Source: an uncultured Acetobacter sp. (lineage in GTDB: Bacteria > Pseudomonadota > Alphaproteobacteria > Acetobacterales > Acetobacteraceae). From it: a stretch of DNA of 25,357 nt. The notes beneath the pieces were generated by a model that saw only the letters and a list, made by a program, of their open reading frames with translations, was not told the origin of the DNA and made no database searches. Every line of letters begins with the position of its first letter. Positions within the stretch are counted from its first letter, which is position 1. The stretch lies in assembly GCA_937900755.1 (NCBI GenBank), contig CALCDN010000073.1, positions 1 through 25,357 of the forward strand, in the 5' to 3' direction. Below, piece by piece: positions 15,099-22,876 of this stretch. A program made the position numbers and the translations under genes.

Positions 15099-16679
15099 GG
15101 TGCGTACGTCACGCGCAAGGGCTGCGCGGCTGTCCGGGCGGGTGTAGAGCATGTGCCCGCCGGGGTACACATGCAGCCCGATGCGCCCGCGCCCTACGGG
15201 AATATGCTCCGCCACCCAGCGGGATGAGGCATAGGGGCACACAAGGTCATACGCCCCGTTGGCAATGAACACCCGCAAGGTCGGGTTAAGGGCCAGCAGG
15301 CGGCGCAGGGTGGGTATGGGGCGCACAATGGGGGCGTTTGTGTCGCGGTAGTCCCAGGCCTGGCTTATGGCGTAGTTGAGCAGGTTGTAGCTCAGCTCCG
15401 TCTGGTAGCGCAGTTCGGTTGCGGCGTAGTGCTCAAAGGCGGTGCCATAGGCATGGCCAAACCCGTCCAGCGTGGGTTCGGGGCTTTCGGCGTTGTCCAC
15501 CCCTTCGGGGAAGGGGTCGGCAATGGAGAGTGTCGCATCATACAGGGAATACAGGCGGCCCTCGCGGCTGCGAATATCGTGCGCCTCCGGCCGGGGCATG
15601 CCGCGCTGCTTGGCGATGATGTCCTGCTCAATGCCGGTGTGGTTGGCCACGGCCTCGTAAAAATCATCCGCCGCATCCCCCGTGGGGGGTGTGCCCGCCA
15701 GCGTGCCCAGATACGGCCCCATGGCGTACTGGTAGGCCTTGTCCAGGTGCTGGGCGGTGTTTTCGGGGGTGAGCTTGTGCTGGAGGGCCAGGTTTGCCGC
15801 CTCAAGCGAGGGCAGCACAAAGGCTTCGGCCAGAATGTCGTTTTCCGTGTCCAGCAGGGTCATGTCCAGTGCGGGGGAGATCATGACAAGGCCGTTGAGC
15901 AGAAAGTTCTGGTCCTCGGCCAGTGCGTTGGCCACCTCTATGGCGCGCAGGCCGCCGTAGCTTTCCCCCGCAAGGTAGCGCGGGGAGGTCAGGCGCCTGT
16001 TGGCGCTGGCCCATAGCTGAATGGCCTTGGCAAAGGTTTTGGCGTCCTGGCGCACGCCATAGAACTGCTTGTCCGCCTGCTTGGGGTCGGTGGGGACCGA
16101 CCAGCCCGTACCCGGTGCGTCCAGAAAGACCAGGTCCGCGGCCCCCAGCCAGCTTTCGGGGTTGGGCCTGATCTGGGCATTGGCGCCATCGGCGGGGTTG
16201 CCGGTGGGAAAATCCAGCATGACCGGGCCAGCCGCCCCAAGGTGCAGGTAGGCGGTCGCCGCCCCCGGCCCCCCGTTGAAAAAATACACCACAGGCCGTT
16301 GCGCGGGGTCCGCCCCATCGCGCGTGTAGGCGGTGTAGAACATGCGGGCGGTGGGCTTGGCTGCGTCATCACGCAGGGTCAGCGTGCCCGCTGTTGCGGT
16401 GTAGGTCATTTTCTGCCCGCCAAAGGTGCCATTGTGGTGGGTAATGGAATCCTTGGGCAGCAAAGCGGCTGTATCGTGGAACGTATCGGTTCCATCGGGG
16501 GGTTGCGGTGCCTGGGTGGCTTCGCTTTTCGTGGGTGTGGGGGGTGTGGCCGCAAGGGCCGTGGTGGACAGGCAAAGGGCCATGCACAGGGTCATGCAGG
16601 AGGCCATGCAAGGGGGCAGACCGGGCCACAGGCCCGCGCGCGCGGGGGTACTGCTGTACGGTGCTGGGCGTGGTATCAC
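15084..16679 (-). CDS. Exported serine carboxypeptidase, peptidase family S10
   Basis: Secreted or periplasmic carboxypeptidase-type alpha/beta hydrolase, 531 aa. A signal peptide lies near residues 24-44 (hydrophobic MTLCMALCLSTTALAA). The mature enzyme has the oxyanion segment VVYFFNGGPGAATAYLHLG, the nucleophile in YLAGESYGG, the acid in FIANGAYDLVCP, and the catalytic His in YPGGHMLYTRPDSR. This is the full S10 triad. The substrate is unknown; in this family peptides are cleaved from the C-terminus at acidic pH. The start is uncertain: GTG 16679 has AAGGAA about 11 bases upstream, and ATG 16610 would give a more standard signal peptide but lacks a ribosome site. It converges with rpsI. 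The last five codons are duplicated in tandem beyond the stop. Confidence 0.92.
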   Translation of the reverse strand: MIPRPAPYSSTPARAGLWPGLPPCMASCMTLCMALCLSTTALAATPPTPTKSEATQAPQPPDGTDTFHDTAALLPKDSITHHNGTFGGQKMTYTATAGTLTLRDDAAKPTARMFYTAYTRDGADPAQRPVVYFFNGGPGAATAYLHLGAAGPVMLDFPTGNPADGANAQIRPNPESWLGAADLVFLDAPGTGWSVPTDPKQADKQFYGVRQDAKTFAKAIQLWASANRRLTSPRYLAGESYGGLRAIEVANALAEDQNFLLNGLVMISPALDMTLLDTENDILAEAFVLPSLEAANLALQHKLTPENTAQHLDKAYQYAMGPYLGTLAGTPPTGDAADDFYEAVANHTGIEQDIIAKQRGMPRPEAHDIRSREGRLYSLYDATLSIADPFPEGVDNAESPEPTLDGFGHAYGTAFEHYAATELRYQTELSYNLLNYAISQAWDYRDTNAPIVRPIPTLRRLLALNPTLRVFIANGAYDLVCPYASSRWVAEHIPVGRGRIGLHVYPGGHMLYTRPDSRAALARDVRTFLAP

Positions 16680-16765
16680 GGTCTGGGTCTTCCTTTGCGG
16701 GCTTCTGGTTGGTAGCCATGCTGCTTGTGCAAACGTGTTCCTGCAAGGGTGGGGTGGACTATTTT

Positions 16766-16794
16766 TTGCCCTAATCCCATGTCTTACACATAAC
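16766..16794 (+). promoter_or_regulatory. Promoter of the RWNNA-repeat protein gene
   Basis: -35 TTGCCC, 17-base spacer, -10 CATAAC, the same -10 and spacing as the rplM promoter. It lies 45 bases before the ATG at 16840. Confidence 0.6.
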
Positions 16795-16839
16795 CGATGT
16801 TCGCGCTGTTAGGGTGTGGAACACAGGAAAGGAATATTT

Positions 16840-17400
16840 ATGCTCTCTATTCGGAAAATTGCGCTTCTTGGCCTGCCCCTGGTCGCCTTTGCAGGCACGG
16901 CCTCTGTCGCGCATGCCGACCCGTGCCTGTCGCTGAGCGGCTGCCTTGAGCAGGGTGCGACAAGCCAGGTGGATTCCGCCAAGGATTCCGTCAAGAACGC
17001 AGGAAGCCAGTTTACGTCTGGCGTGCGCGATCAGGCCAAGCAGCGCTGGAACAACGCAACCGAAGCCGAGCGCGAAAAGCTGCTGGCCAAGGGTGGCGCG
17101 CTGACCAGCACGGGTGCGAACGCCACGGAAAAACTGAACAACGCGGAAAAAACCGTAAAGGACCGCTGGAACAACGCCAGCACGGCCGAACGGCAGAAAA
17201 TTCTGGCCCAGCGTGACAAGCTGACGGGTGCGGCCACGGCGGCCACGGCCGCGGGCGGCGTAAGCAGCGCGGAACAGAATGTGAAGGACCGTTGGAACAA
17301 CGCCTCCCAGAGCACCAAGGACGCGTGGAAAAGCAAGAAAGACCGCCTGAAGTCGGACGTGAACAACGCAACGTCCCTGCCGTCCATTCCCTCCCTGTAA
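16840..17400 (+). CDS. Small exported protein with three RWNNA repeats, unknown function
   Basis: A 186-residue protein with a clear signal peptide (basic start, hydrophobic LLGLPLVAFAGTASV, cleavage after AHA at residue 26). The mature N-terminus has a short Cys loop, DPCLSLSGC (C29 and C35). The rest is charged, helix-favouring and has three copies of a motif K-x-RWNNA-[ST], with Trp at 70, 110 and 152. The first two copies continue AEREKLLAKGGALT and AERQKILAQRDKLT; the third diverges. A strong ribosome site (AAAGGA, 6 bases) supports the ATG at 16840. It has its own promoter and terminator. The W-x-x-(hydrophobic/S/T)-x-E-R pattern loosely resembles DUF3106-like helical repeats, but I cannot assign it. 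A periplasmic structural or stress role is possible. Confidence 0.85.
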   Translation: MLSIRKIALLGLPLVAFAGTASVAHADPCLSLSGCLEQGATSQVDSAKDSVKNAGSQFTSGVRDQAKQRWNNATEAEREKLLAKGGALTSTGANATEKLNNAEKTVKDRWNNASTAERQKILAQRDKLTGAATAATAAGGVSSAEQNVKDRWNNASQSTKDAWKSKKDRLKSDVNNATSLPSIPSL

Positions 17401-17453
17401 GGGTGGGCATGGCCGTGGGCCCAGGCCCGACAGGCCCAAGCCCGACAGGCACA

Positions 17454-17491
17454 AAAAAAGGCTGCTCCCATAATTGGGGGCAGCCTTTTTT
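17454..17491. terminator. Bidirectional rho-independent terminator
   Basis: A 16-bp stem of AAAAAAGGCTGCTCCC pairing with GGGGGCAGCCTTTTTT (one G-T pair) around ATAATT. Both flanks supply T-runs. It serves the RWNNA-repeat gene (+) and the helicase gene (-). Confidence 0.93.
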
Positions 17492-17496
17492 GTATG

Positions 17497-17518
17497 CCCC
17501 CACTCCAAAAAGTGGGGG
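17497..17518. terminator. Second hairpin next to the bidirectional terminator
   Basis: CCCCCACT and AGTGGGGG pair perfectly around a six-base loop, directly downstream of the helicase stop. It has no T-run of its own and probably assists the neighbouring terminator. Confidence 0.5.
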
Positions 17519-17529
17519 GTAGGCGTCAG

Positions 17530-19299
17530 TTACTTGCGCTTGCGCGAGGAGGAAGGGCCTGTCTTGCCAGCAGGCGGGCCCTTGCGGTCAAAGTTGGCGC
17601 GGCCTTTGGGCGGGCCACGGCGTTCGCCAAAGGGGGGGCGGCCACCACCACCCGCACCGGGCGGGCCTTTGCGGGGAGCGGCTGCGGGTTCGACCGTCAT
17701 TTCGTCCGCATCGGCGGCGGCGGCGCAGGCGGCAAAGCGTTCGGCCTTGTCGGGTGCGATTTCCACCAGCGTGTGGTCGTTTACAATGCGGATTGCGCCA
17801 ATATCCTGCTTTTTAATGCCACCCAGGCGGCACAGCACGGGCACCAGCCACTTGGGGTCGGCCCGGTCGGCCCGGCCAACGGAAAGGCGGAACCAGCTAC
17901 CGTTCATGTCCGGCGCGCGTTCACGCGGCTCGCGCGGGGGGGCATTTTCGTCGCGTGGGCCACGGGTGCGGGTGGCGTCGGGTGTGATCACGCGCAGCTG
18001 CGCAGGTTCGGGCAGGCTCTTGCGCCACAGGCCCACAAGGGCGGTGGCCAGCTGCTCGGGCGTGTGCTCGGCCACAAGGCGTGCGGTCAGGGCCTGAATG
18101 TTCTCGTTTTCCGACGGCGGGAGCGAGAGGAAATGCGCGCCCAGAAGACGTTCCGCATCCGCTTCGGCAATGGCCTGCGGGGTGGGGGCGCCACTCCATT
18201 CGGCGGTCACCTTGGCGGCCTGCAGCAGACGCTCGGCCAGGCGGCGGCGTGCGGGTGGCACCAGCACAACGCAGGTTCCCTTTTTGCCCGCGCGGCCCGT
18301 ACGGCCTGAGCGGTGCAGCAGGGTTGCGGGGTTGGAGGGCAGGCTTGCGTGGATGACCAGCCCGAGGTCTGGAATATCAATCCCGCGCGCGGCCACGTCG
18401 GTTGCCACGCAAACGCGGGCCTGCCCGTGGCGCAGGCTTTCAATGGCGCGGGTGCGCTCGTTCTGGCCCAGGTCGCCCGAAATGGCGACAGAGGCAAAGC
18501 CGCGCTCGGTCAGGATGGCCTGGAGCTGGCGCACCGCCTCACGCGTGTGGCAGAACACAATGGCGGAGGGCGATTCAATCAGGCGCAGCACGTTCACCAC
18601 CGCGCGGGCCATGTCGCCCTGGTCCACCAGGACGCCACGGTAGGTAATGTCGGCATGCGGGGTGTTGGTGCCTACCGTATCCACGCGCAGGGCGTCATGC
18701 TGGTAGCGCTTGGCAAGCCCCGCGATTTCACGCGCGATGGTGGCGGAAAACAGCAGGGTGCGGCGGTCCTGGGGGGTGGCGTCGAGCAGGGTTTCCAACT
18801 CGTCGCGGAAGCCGAGGTCGAGCATCTCGTCCGCTTCGTCCAGCACGGCGGCCTTGAGCTGCGACAAATCGAGGTTGCCGCGCTTGAGGTGGGCGCACAG
18901 GCGGCCGGGCGTGCCGACGACAATGTGGCAGCCATTGGACAGGTTGCGTGCTTCCGTGCGGGGTTCCATGCCACCTACGCAGGAGACAATGCGCGCACCG
19001 GTCTTGGCGTACAGCCATTCCAGTTCGCTGCGGACCTGCAGGGCCAGTTCGCGCGTGGGGGCAATGACAAGGGCAAGCGGTGCGCCAGCGGGGCCGCAGC
19101 GATCCGCGTCGTTGAGGAGCGTGTCGGCAAGGGAGAGGCCGAAGGCCACCGTCTTGCCCGAGCCCGTGCGGGCGGAAACAAGCAGGTCGCGGCCCTTGGC
19201 GTCATCGGCCAGGATAGCGGCCTGGACGGAGGTCGGGGCTTCAAACCCACGCGCGGCCAGGGCCTGGGCGAGAGGGGCGGGAGCATTTTGAAAAGGCAT
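17530..19299 (-). CDS. DEAD-box ATP-dependent RNA helicase with C-terminal DbpA-type RNA-binding domain
   Basis: A 589-residue helicase that remodels RNA, probably in ribosome assembly or mRNA turnover. RecA-like domain 1 has the Q motif residue Q26, Walker A ARTGSGKT (43-50), PTRELALQ, VGTPGRL, VLDEADEM and FSATI. Domain 2 has FCHTREAVRQL, VATDVAARGIDIPD and HRSGRTGRAGKKG. After a spacer comes a DbpA-like RNA-binding fold (WFRLSVGRADRADPKWLVP to VNDHTLVEIAP). A Gly/Pro/Arg/Lys-rich tail ends in SSSRKRK. The ATG at 19299 fits the domain start, although no ribosome site is visible there; upstream in-frame sequence looks non-coding. In E. coli DbpA this C-domain targets 23S rRNA hairpin 92; the same role here is inference. 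Close relatives are also called CsdA/DeaD. Confidence 0.92.
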   Translation of the reverse strand: MPFQNAPAPLAQALAARGFEAPTSVQAAILADDAKGRDLLVSARTGSGKTVAFGLSLADTLLNDADRCGPAGAPLALVIAPTRELALQVRSELEWLYAKTGARIVSCVGGMEPRTEARNLSNGCHIVVGTPGRLCAHLKRGNLDLSQLKAAVLDEADEMLDLGFRDELETLLDATPQDRRTLLFSATIAREIAGLAKRYQHDALRVDTVGTNTPHADITYRGVLVDQGDMARAVVNVLRLIESPSAIVFCHTREAVRQLQAILTERGFASVAISGDLGQNERTRAIESLRHGQARVCVATDVAARGIDIPDLGLVIHASLPSNPATLLHRSGRTGRAGKKGTCVVLVPPARRRLAERLLQAAKVTAEWSGAPTPQAIAEADAERLLGAHFLSLPPSENENIQALTARLVAEHTPEQLATALVGLWRKSLPEPAQLRVITPDATRTRGPRDENAPPREPRERAPDMNGSWFRLSVGRADRADPKWLVPVLCRLGGIKKQDIGAIRIVNDHTLVEIAPDKAERFAACAAAADADEMTVEPAAAPRKGPPGAGGGGRPPFGERRGPPKGRANFDRKGPPAGKTGPSSSRKRK

Positions 19300-19324
19300 A
19301 CAGGAGGTCCAGACAAACAGGCAT

Positions 19325-19408
19325 GAGAGAGGGAAATAAAGCGTCCTGTCCGGAAAGACCTCTCTCTTGTGCCGGGGGGGATATGCTGCTGACCCGCAAC
19401 GCCCCGGC
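19325..19408 (-). other. Intergenic hairpins between the porin and helicase genes
   Basis: Two inverted repeats lie in the 127-base gap. GCCGGGG (19371-19377) pairs with CCCCGGC (19402-19408), just after the porin stop and without a T-run. GAGAGAGG (19325-19332) pairs perfectly with CCTCTCTC (19359-19366) in what would be the helicase leader. The first may end porin transcripts and the second may affect helicase translation. Neither is proven. Confidence 0.4.
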
Positions 19409-19426
19409 AACCTGTAAAAGACATCC

Positions 19427-21340
19427 TTACTGGAAGGGTAGGTAACGGAAATCCATAAAGACTTCGCTCAGGCTGGTGTCTGGCGCGCCGCCGTCGCCCT
19501 CCCACGCATGGATGCGCGAATAGGCAAGCTGCACACCAGCTTCCACCGTACCATAACGGCCTTTAAGGAAACGATACCACGCTCCGATTGTGGCTTCCAT
19601 AACACTATGGATGTTACTGCCAGCCGCACAATTACTACTCAGCTCGGTATAGCATCCCGTGTTGTTGTAGGCGGGGTTGCCATAACCGTAGGCTTGACCA
19701 CCTTCCGAGAAGTAGCTGCGACCGGCCTGTTGGTAGCCAAAATAGCCATACACGTCAATGAGCGGGTTGGGATGGGCGATAATTCCCGCCGTTCCCTGCA
19801 TGGAAAACAGCGGCGATGGCGCGCCATTGGACTTGAGCGTGGCGTCTGGCAGCAGCACCGATCCGTAGCGGCCAATGCCGTAGCCCGCCAGCCCGGCTAT
19901 GCGGACTTCCACCTTGTGCGGAATAACTGGCAGGATCATGGAGCCACCCCCACCCCCGCCCACGGCGGTGTGGTTCTTGCCCTCCCCAAGGGTGGATACG
20001 CGGTCATGCGGGAAGTGGAGAATCCCCTCCACTTCGTAATGGCCCCAGTGCGGGTCCCATGCGATCTTGCCGATCACATCGGGTGCGATTTCGTTGGGGA
20101 ACAGGGCGTTGTTGGTCAGGCCCGTGCCATCGGAGCCCACGGTGACTGTCTGCCCGCTGGGCAGGACGACCTGCCCGTCCGAGGAGCCGGCGGTAAAGTT
20201 GTTCAGGTTGTAAAGTGTCGCCGAGTTTTCAATCGACAGGCCAGTCCACAGGCGGTGGCTGAGGAAGTCCTTTACAAAGCGGAACTGCAACTGCCGCGCC
20301 CATGTCTGCCCGACCAGCATGGAGGATTCAATGGTTTCGGGCAGGCTTTCCTGTCGGGGAATAATACCGACACGGCCGGGGGTGAGCATGCTCCACGCCT
20401 GACCGGCAAGGAAGTGGAAGTTCTCCTTGCTGTTGTCATACGCCAGGTAGGCCTGGCGCATGCGAAAGGCGTAGCTGTTGCTTTCATACGCATCGGTGGT
20501 GGCGGCCCCGGCCCCGAAGTCCATTTCGAACACGCCCGAAATGGTGGAGTATTTGTCAATATTCCCGCGCGCCATGAGCGAGAGGCGGCTGTAGCGCGCA
20601 CTGCCTTCAAAATTGTCGGTATGGTAGCGTGGTTCGTTCTGGAACGGGGTTGCCTGCCAGAAGTTGAACGTGCCGCTCGCGGTGTGGCGGTTGCTCTCCA
20701 CGGCGGAGGCGTCAATGAATCCACCCAGAATAAGGGTGACGGGGCCAAGATGGAACACCCCGTGGTCACCCAGCGCACCGGCGGCCTGCGCGCCCGCGGA
20801 TTCACGCGAGTGGGGGCCAACGCCGTTTTCGGCCACGCGGGAGATCACGTCTTCCGCGCGGTGGCCCACCACGGATTCCACGGTCGGGCTGTCCTCCGTG
20901 CCACCGAATACGGGCTGGGCGTCCGGCCCACCGGCATGGAGGTGCCCGCTGGTGCCAAGGCGGCGGACGGCGGTGCCGGCGTCTTCTTCATGGTCGGCGG
21001 AGCTTACGGCTATGCCCGCGTCATGGTCGGCCGCGTCCATGCTGGCGAGTTGATGGGCGGCAAGGCCGTGATGGGCGGCCGAACCGCCCGCATGGGCCAG
21101 TGTGCGGTGGGCTGCAATCTGCTTTTGCACACTTACCAGAGCTTTTTGCAGCGCGCGCTGCTCGGACTGAATACGCGAGATCTGCTGTTCGAGCGCATCG
21201 AGCGCGGCTTCATCCCCCGCGGCCATGGCCGGAGAGCCCAGGCACAGCAGCAAGGGGCCGGAGGCCAGCACCGTGCCTACGCACAGGCTGGCTTTCATAC
21301 AGTGCGCCCAAGAGGCGTGCAGGGACTTAAAGATGCGCAT
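19427..21340 (-). CDS. Outer-membrane porin with coiled-coil and His-rich N-terminal region
   Basis: A 637-residue outer-membrane beta-barrel protein. It has a signal peptide (cleavage near SPAMA, residue 40) and then a coiled-coil segment (about 43-78, ALDALEQQISRIQSEQRALQ). A His/Ala/Gly/Asp-rich linker follows, with nine His between residues 78 and 135. From about residue 190 the protein is a barrel of alternating strands (GPVTLILGGFIDASAV, YSRLSLMARGNID, FHFLAGQAWSML) ending in an aromatic C-terminal residue pattern, DFRYLPFQ. The order coiled coil then barrel resembles OprP-like and other porins of alphaproteobacteria. The transported solute is unknown. The ATG at 21340 is preferred over 21361 because the signal peptide then has a short basic start; both have weak ribosome sites. 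A palindrome overlaps its promoter region. Confidence 0.85.
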   Translation of the reverse strand: MRIFKSLHASWAHCMKASLCVGTVLASGPLLLCLGSPAMAAGDEAALDALEQQISRIQSEQRALQKALVSVQKQIAAHRTLAHAGGSAAHHGLAAHQLASMDAADHDAGIAVSSADHEEDAGTAVRRLGTSGHLHAGGPDAQPVFGGTEDSPTVESVVGHRAEDVISRVAENGVGPHSRESAGAQAAGALGDHGVFHLGPVTLILGGFIDASAVESNRHTASGTFNFWQATPFQNEPRYHTDNFEGSARYSRLSLMARGNIDKYSTISGVFEMDFGAGAATTDAYESNSYAFRMRQAYLAYDNSKENFHFLAGQAWSMLTPGRVGIIPRQESLPETIESSMLVGQTWARQLQFRFVKDFLSHRLWTGLSIENSATLYNLNNFTAGSSDGQVVLPSGQTVTVGSDGTGLTNNALFPNEIAPDVIGKIAWDPHWGHYEVEGILHFPHDRVSTLGEGKNHTAVGGGGGGSMILPVIPHKVEVRIAGLAGYGIGRYGSVLLPDATLKSNGAPSPLFSMQGTAGIIAHPNPLIDVYGYFGYQQAGRSYFSEGGQAYGYGNPAYNNTGCYTELSSNCAAGSNIHSVMEATIGAWYRFLKGRYGTVEAGVQLAYSRIHAWEGDGGAPDTSLSEVFMDFRYLPFQ

Positions 21341-21393
21341 GCTCTCTTCATTTTCTGGCAAGTGTTACGCGGGAACCTGCTGTAATCAGAACC

Positions 21394-21418
21394 ATTTTAG
21401 GCCCCCTTTAGTAAAGGG
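21394..21418 (-). promoter_or_regulatory. Porin promoter -10 element with adjacent palindrome
   Basis: The minus strand reads TAAAAT (plus 21394-21399), a good -10, about 55 bases before the porin ATG. Directly upstream is the perfect 15-bp palindrome CCCTTTAGTAAAGGG (21404-21418). No good -35 is present, so the palindrome may bind a regulator. Confidence 0.45.
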
Positions 21419-21519
21419 AGACGTGCTTAAAAAATAATTTCAGAACAAACGCGCGCAGCGTTAAAGAAGGCGCAATAGAGTTTGAAAAAACAGGACATTG
21501 CGGAAAAGGAAGTCTTGAA

Positions 21520-21921
21520 ATGGCCAGAATGATCCACAGCATGTTGCGGGTGCTGGACGAGCAGCGCTCGGTTGCCTTCTACGCCAATACGCTGGGCCTT
21601 GCCCCGGTTGGCCGCTTTGCGTTCGACAGCTTTACCCTGGTCTATCTGGCCAATGGCGAGCAGAGCTTTGAGCTGGAACTGACCATCAACCATGGCCGCA
21701 CCGAACCCTACGCTCTGGGCGACGGGTATGGGCACCTGGCCGTATCCGTGGCGGATGTGGTGGCCGAGCACGCCCGCATGCAGGCCGCGGGCCATGCGGT
21801 GACACAGGTCAAGACCATGCAGCATGCGGATGTGGTGGTCGGGCGGTTTTTCTTCCTCACCGACCCCGACGGGTATAAAATCGAGGTGCTCCAGCGTGGC
21901 GCGCCCGGCCGCTTTGCCTGA
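21520..21921 (+). CDS. gloA: Lactoylglutathione lyase (glyoxalase I)
   Basis: Metal-dependent enzyme that converts the methylglyoxal-glutathione hemithioacetal to S-lactoylglutathione, detoxifying methylglyoxal in the cytoplasm. The 133 residues match the E. coli enzyme in length (135) and pattern. The four metal ligands are visible: H6 (MIHSMLRV), E53 (ELELT), H72 (YGHLAVSV) and E122 (DPDGYKIEV). Its short form suggests the nickel-type class. AAGGAAG lies 7 bases before the ATG. It is divergent from the porin gene, and followed after 139 bases by dapF. Confidence 0.97.
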   Translation: MARMIHSMLRVLDEQRSVAFYANTLGLAPVGRFAFDSFTLVYLANGEQSFELELTINHGRTEPYALGDGYGHLAVSVADVVAEHARMQAAGHAVTQVKTMQHADVVVGRFFFLTDPDGYKIEVLQRGAPGRFA

Positions 21922-22060
21922 CCCGGCGCGCGGATAAGGAGCAGGATACGGAGCGGGACATGGGCAGGCCCGCCATGCTATTGGCATACAGGCCAGTGGC
22001 GCCACCATGCGTGCGGGTGGGGCATGGCATCCCGGTCCGAATTGGCATATAAGGCGCGCA

Positions 22061-22876
22061 ATGCTGACCTCTTTTTACAAAATGCACGGTCTGGGGAATG
22101 ACTTTGTCATCCTCGACGCGCGGACGGGCGACCTGCCCCTGACCCCGGTCCGCATTGCGGCCCTTGCCCACCGCCGCCGGGGTATTGGCTGTGACCAGCT
22201 TGTCACCCTGCACGCCCCCACGGCGGAGGGGGCGGACGTGTGTGTACGCTTTTTCAACCCCGACGGGTCGGAGGCCGGGGCCTGCGGCAATGCCTCGCGC
22301 TGCGTGGCCGACCTTGTGTGGCGGCAGAGCGGCAACGCCACCCCCGTGCTGCAAACCCGTGCGGGCGTGCTGCCCACAAGCCGCGCGCCGGACGGGCTGG
22401 TTACGGTGGATATGGGTGCCCCGCGCACCCACTGGCAGGACGTGCCGCTGGCCATGGCGGCGGACACGCTGCACCTGCCCCTGCCGGGGGACCCCGCGGC
22501 GGCTTCCATGGGCAACCCGCACGCCACGTTTTTTGTCTCCGACTTCGCCATGCTGGCGCAGGGGCACGCCCTGGAACACGACCCTATTTTTCCCCAGCGC
22601 GCCAATATCGGCTTTGCCCGCATGGATGGACCTGAGCACATGCGCCTGAAGGTGCATGAGCGCGGTGCTGGCGTGACCGAGGCCTGTGGTTCTGGCGCAT
22701 GTGCCGCCGTGGTCAACGCCGTGCGGCGGGGGCTTGCCGCGCGGACCTGCGCGGTGGAGCTGGATGGGGGCACCTTGCAGATCACCTGGTCGGAGCAGAC
22801 CAACCATGTGCTCATGACCGGCCCCGCCAGCACGGCTTTTGAAGGGACGGTCAACCTGGCCGCCTACCCGCCATGA
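22061..22876 (+). CDS. dapF: Diaminopimelate epimerase
   Basis: PLP-independent racemase that makes meso-diaminopimelate from the LL form, for lysine and peptidoglycan synthesis. It has 271 aa. The start MLTSFYKMHGLGNDFVILD is typical, so the ATG at 22061 (AAGG upstream) is preferred over the longer in-frame start at 22007. The two catalytic cysteines are C75 (GACGNASRC) and C209 (EACGSGACAA). The motif FNPDGSEAGACGN is also intact. The stop overlaps the mtaB start by four bases (ATGA), so the two are coupled. The order dapF-mtaB-ftsY is common in alphaproteobacteria. Confidence 0.98.
   Translation: MLTSFYKMHGLGNDFVILDARTGDLPLTPVRIAALAHRRRGIGCDQLVTLHAPTAEGADVCVRFFNPDGSEAGACGNASRCVADLVWRQSGNATPVLQTRAGVLPTSRAPDGLVTVDMGAPRTHWQDVPLAMAADTLHLPLPGDPAAASMGNPHATFFVSDFAMLAQGHALEHDPIFPQRANIGFARMDGPEHMRLKVHERGAGVTEACGSGACAAVVNAVRRGLAARTCAVELDGGTLQITWSEQTNHVLMTGPASTAFEGTVNLAAYPP

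Noticed and set aside
16369..16746. Alternative minus-strand frame starting MATNQKPAKED upstream of the S10 peptidase
   Set aside because: It overlaps the peptidase signal-peptide region in another frame and turns into an Arg/Pro/His-rich sequence with no fold; a frameshifted peptidase start is not needed.
17425..17450. GCCCGACAGGC repeated twice before the terminator at 17454
   Set aside because: A short GC-rich local duplication with no recognisable role.
19508..21385. Long plus-strand reading frame (625 codons) opposite the porin gene
   Set aside because: The minus-strand frame has a signal peptide and beta-barrel pattern; the opposite frame has neither a ribosome site nor a recognisable fold.
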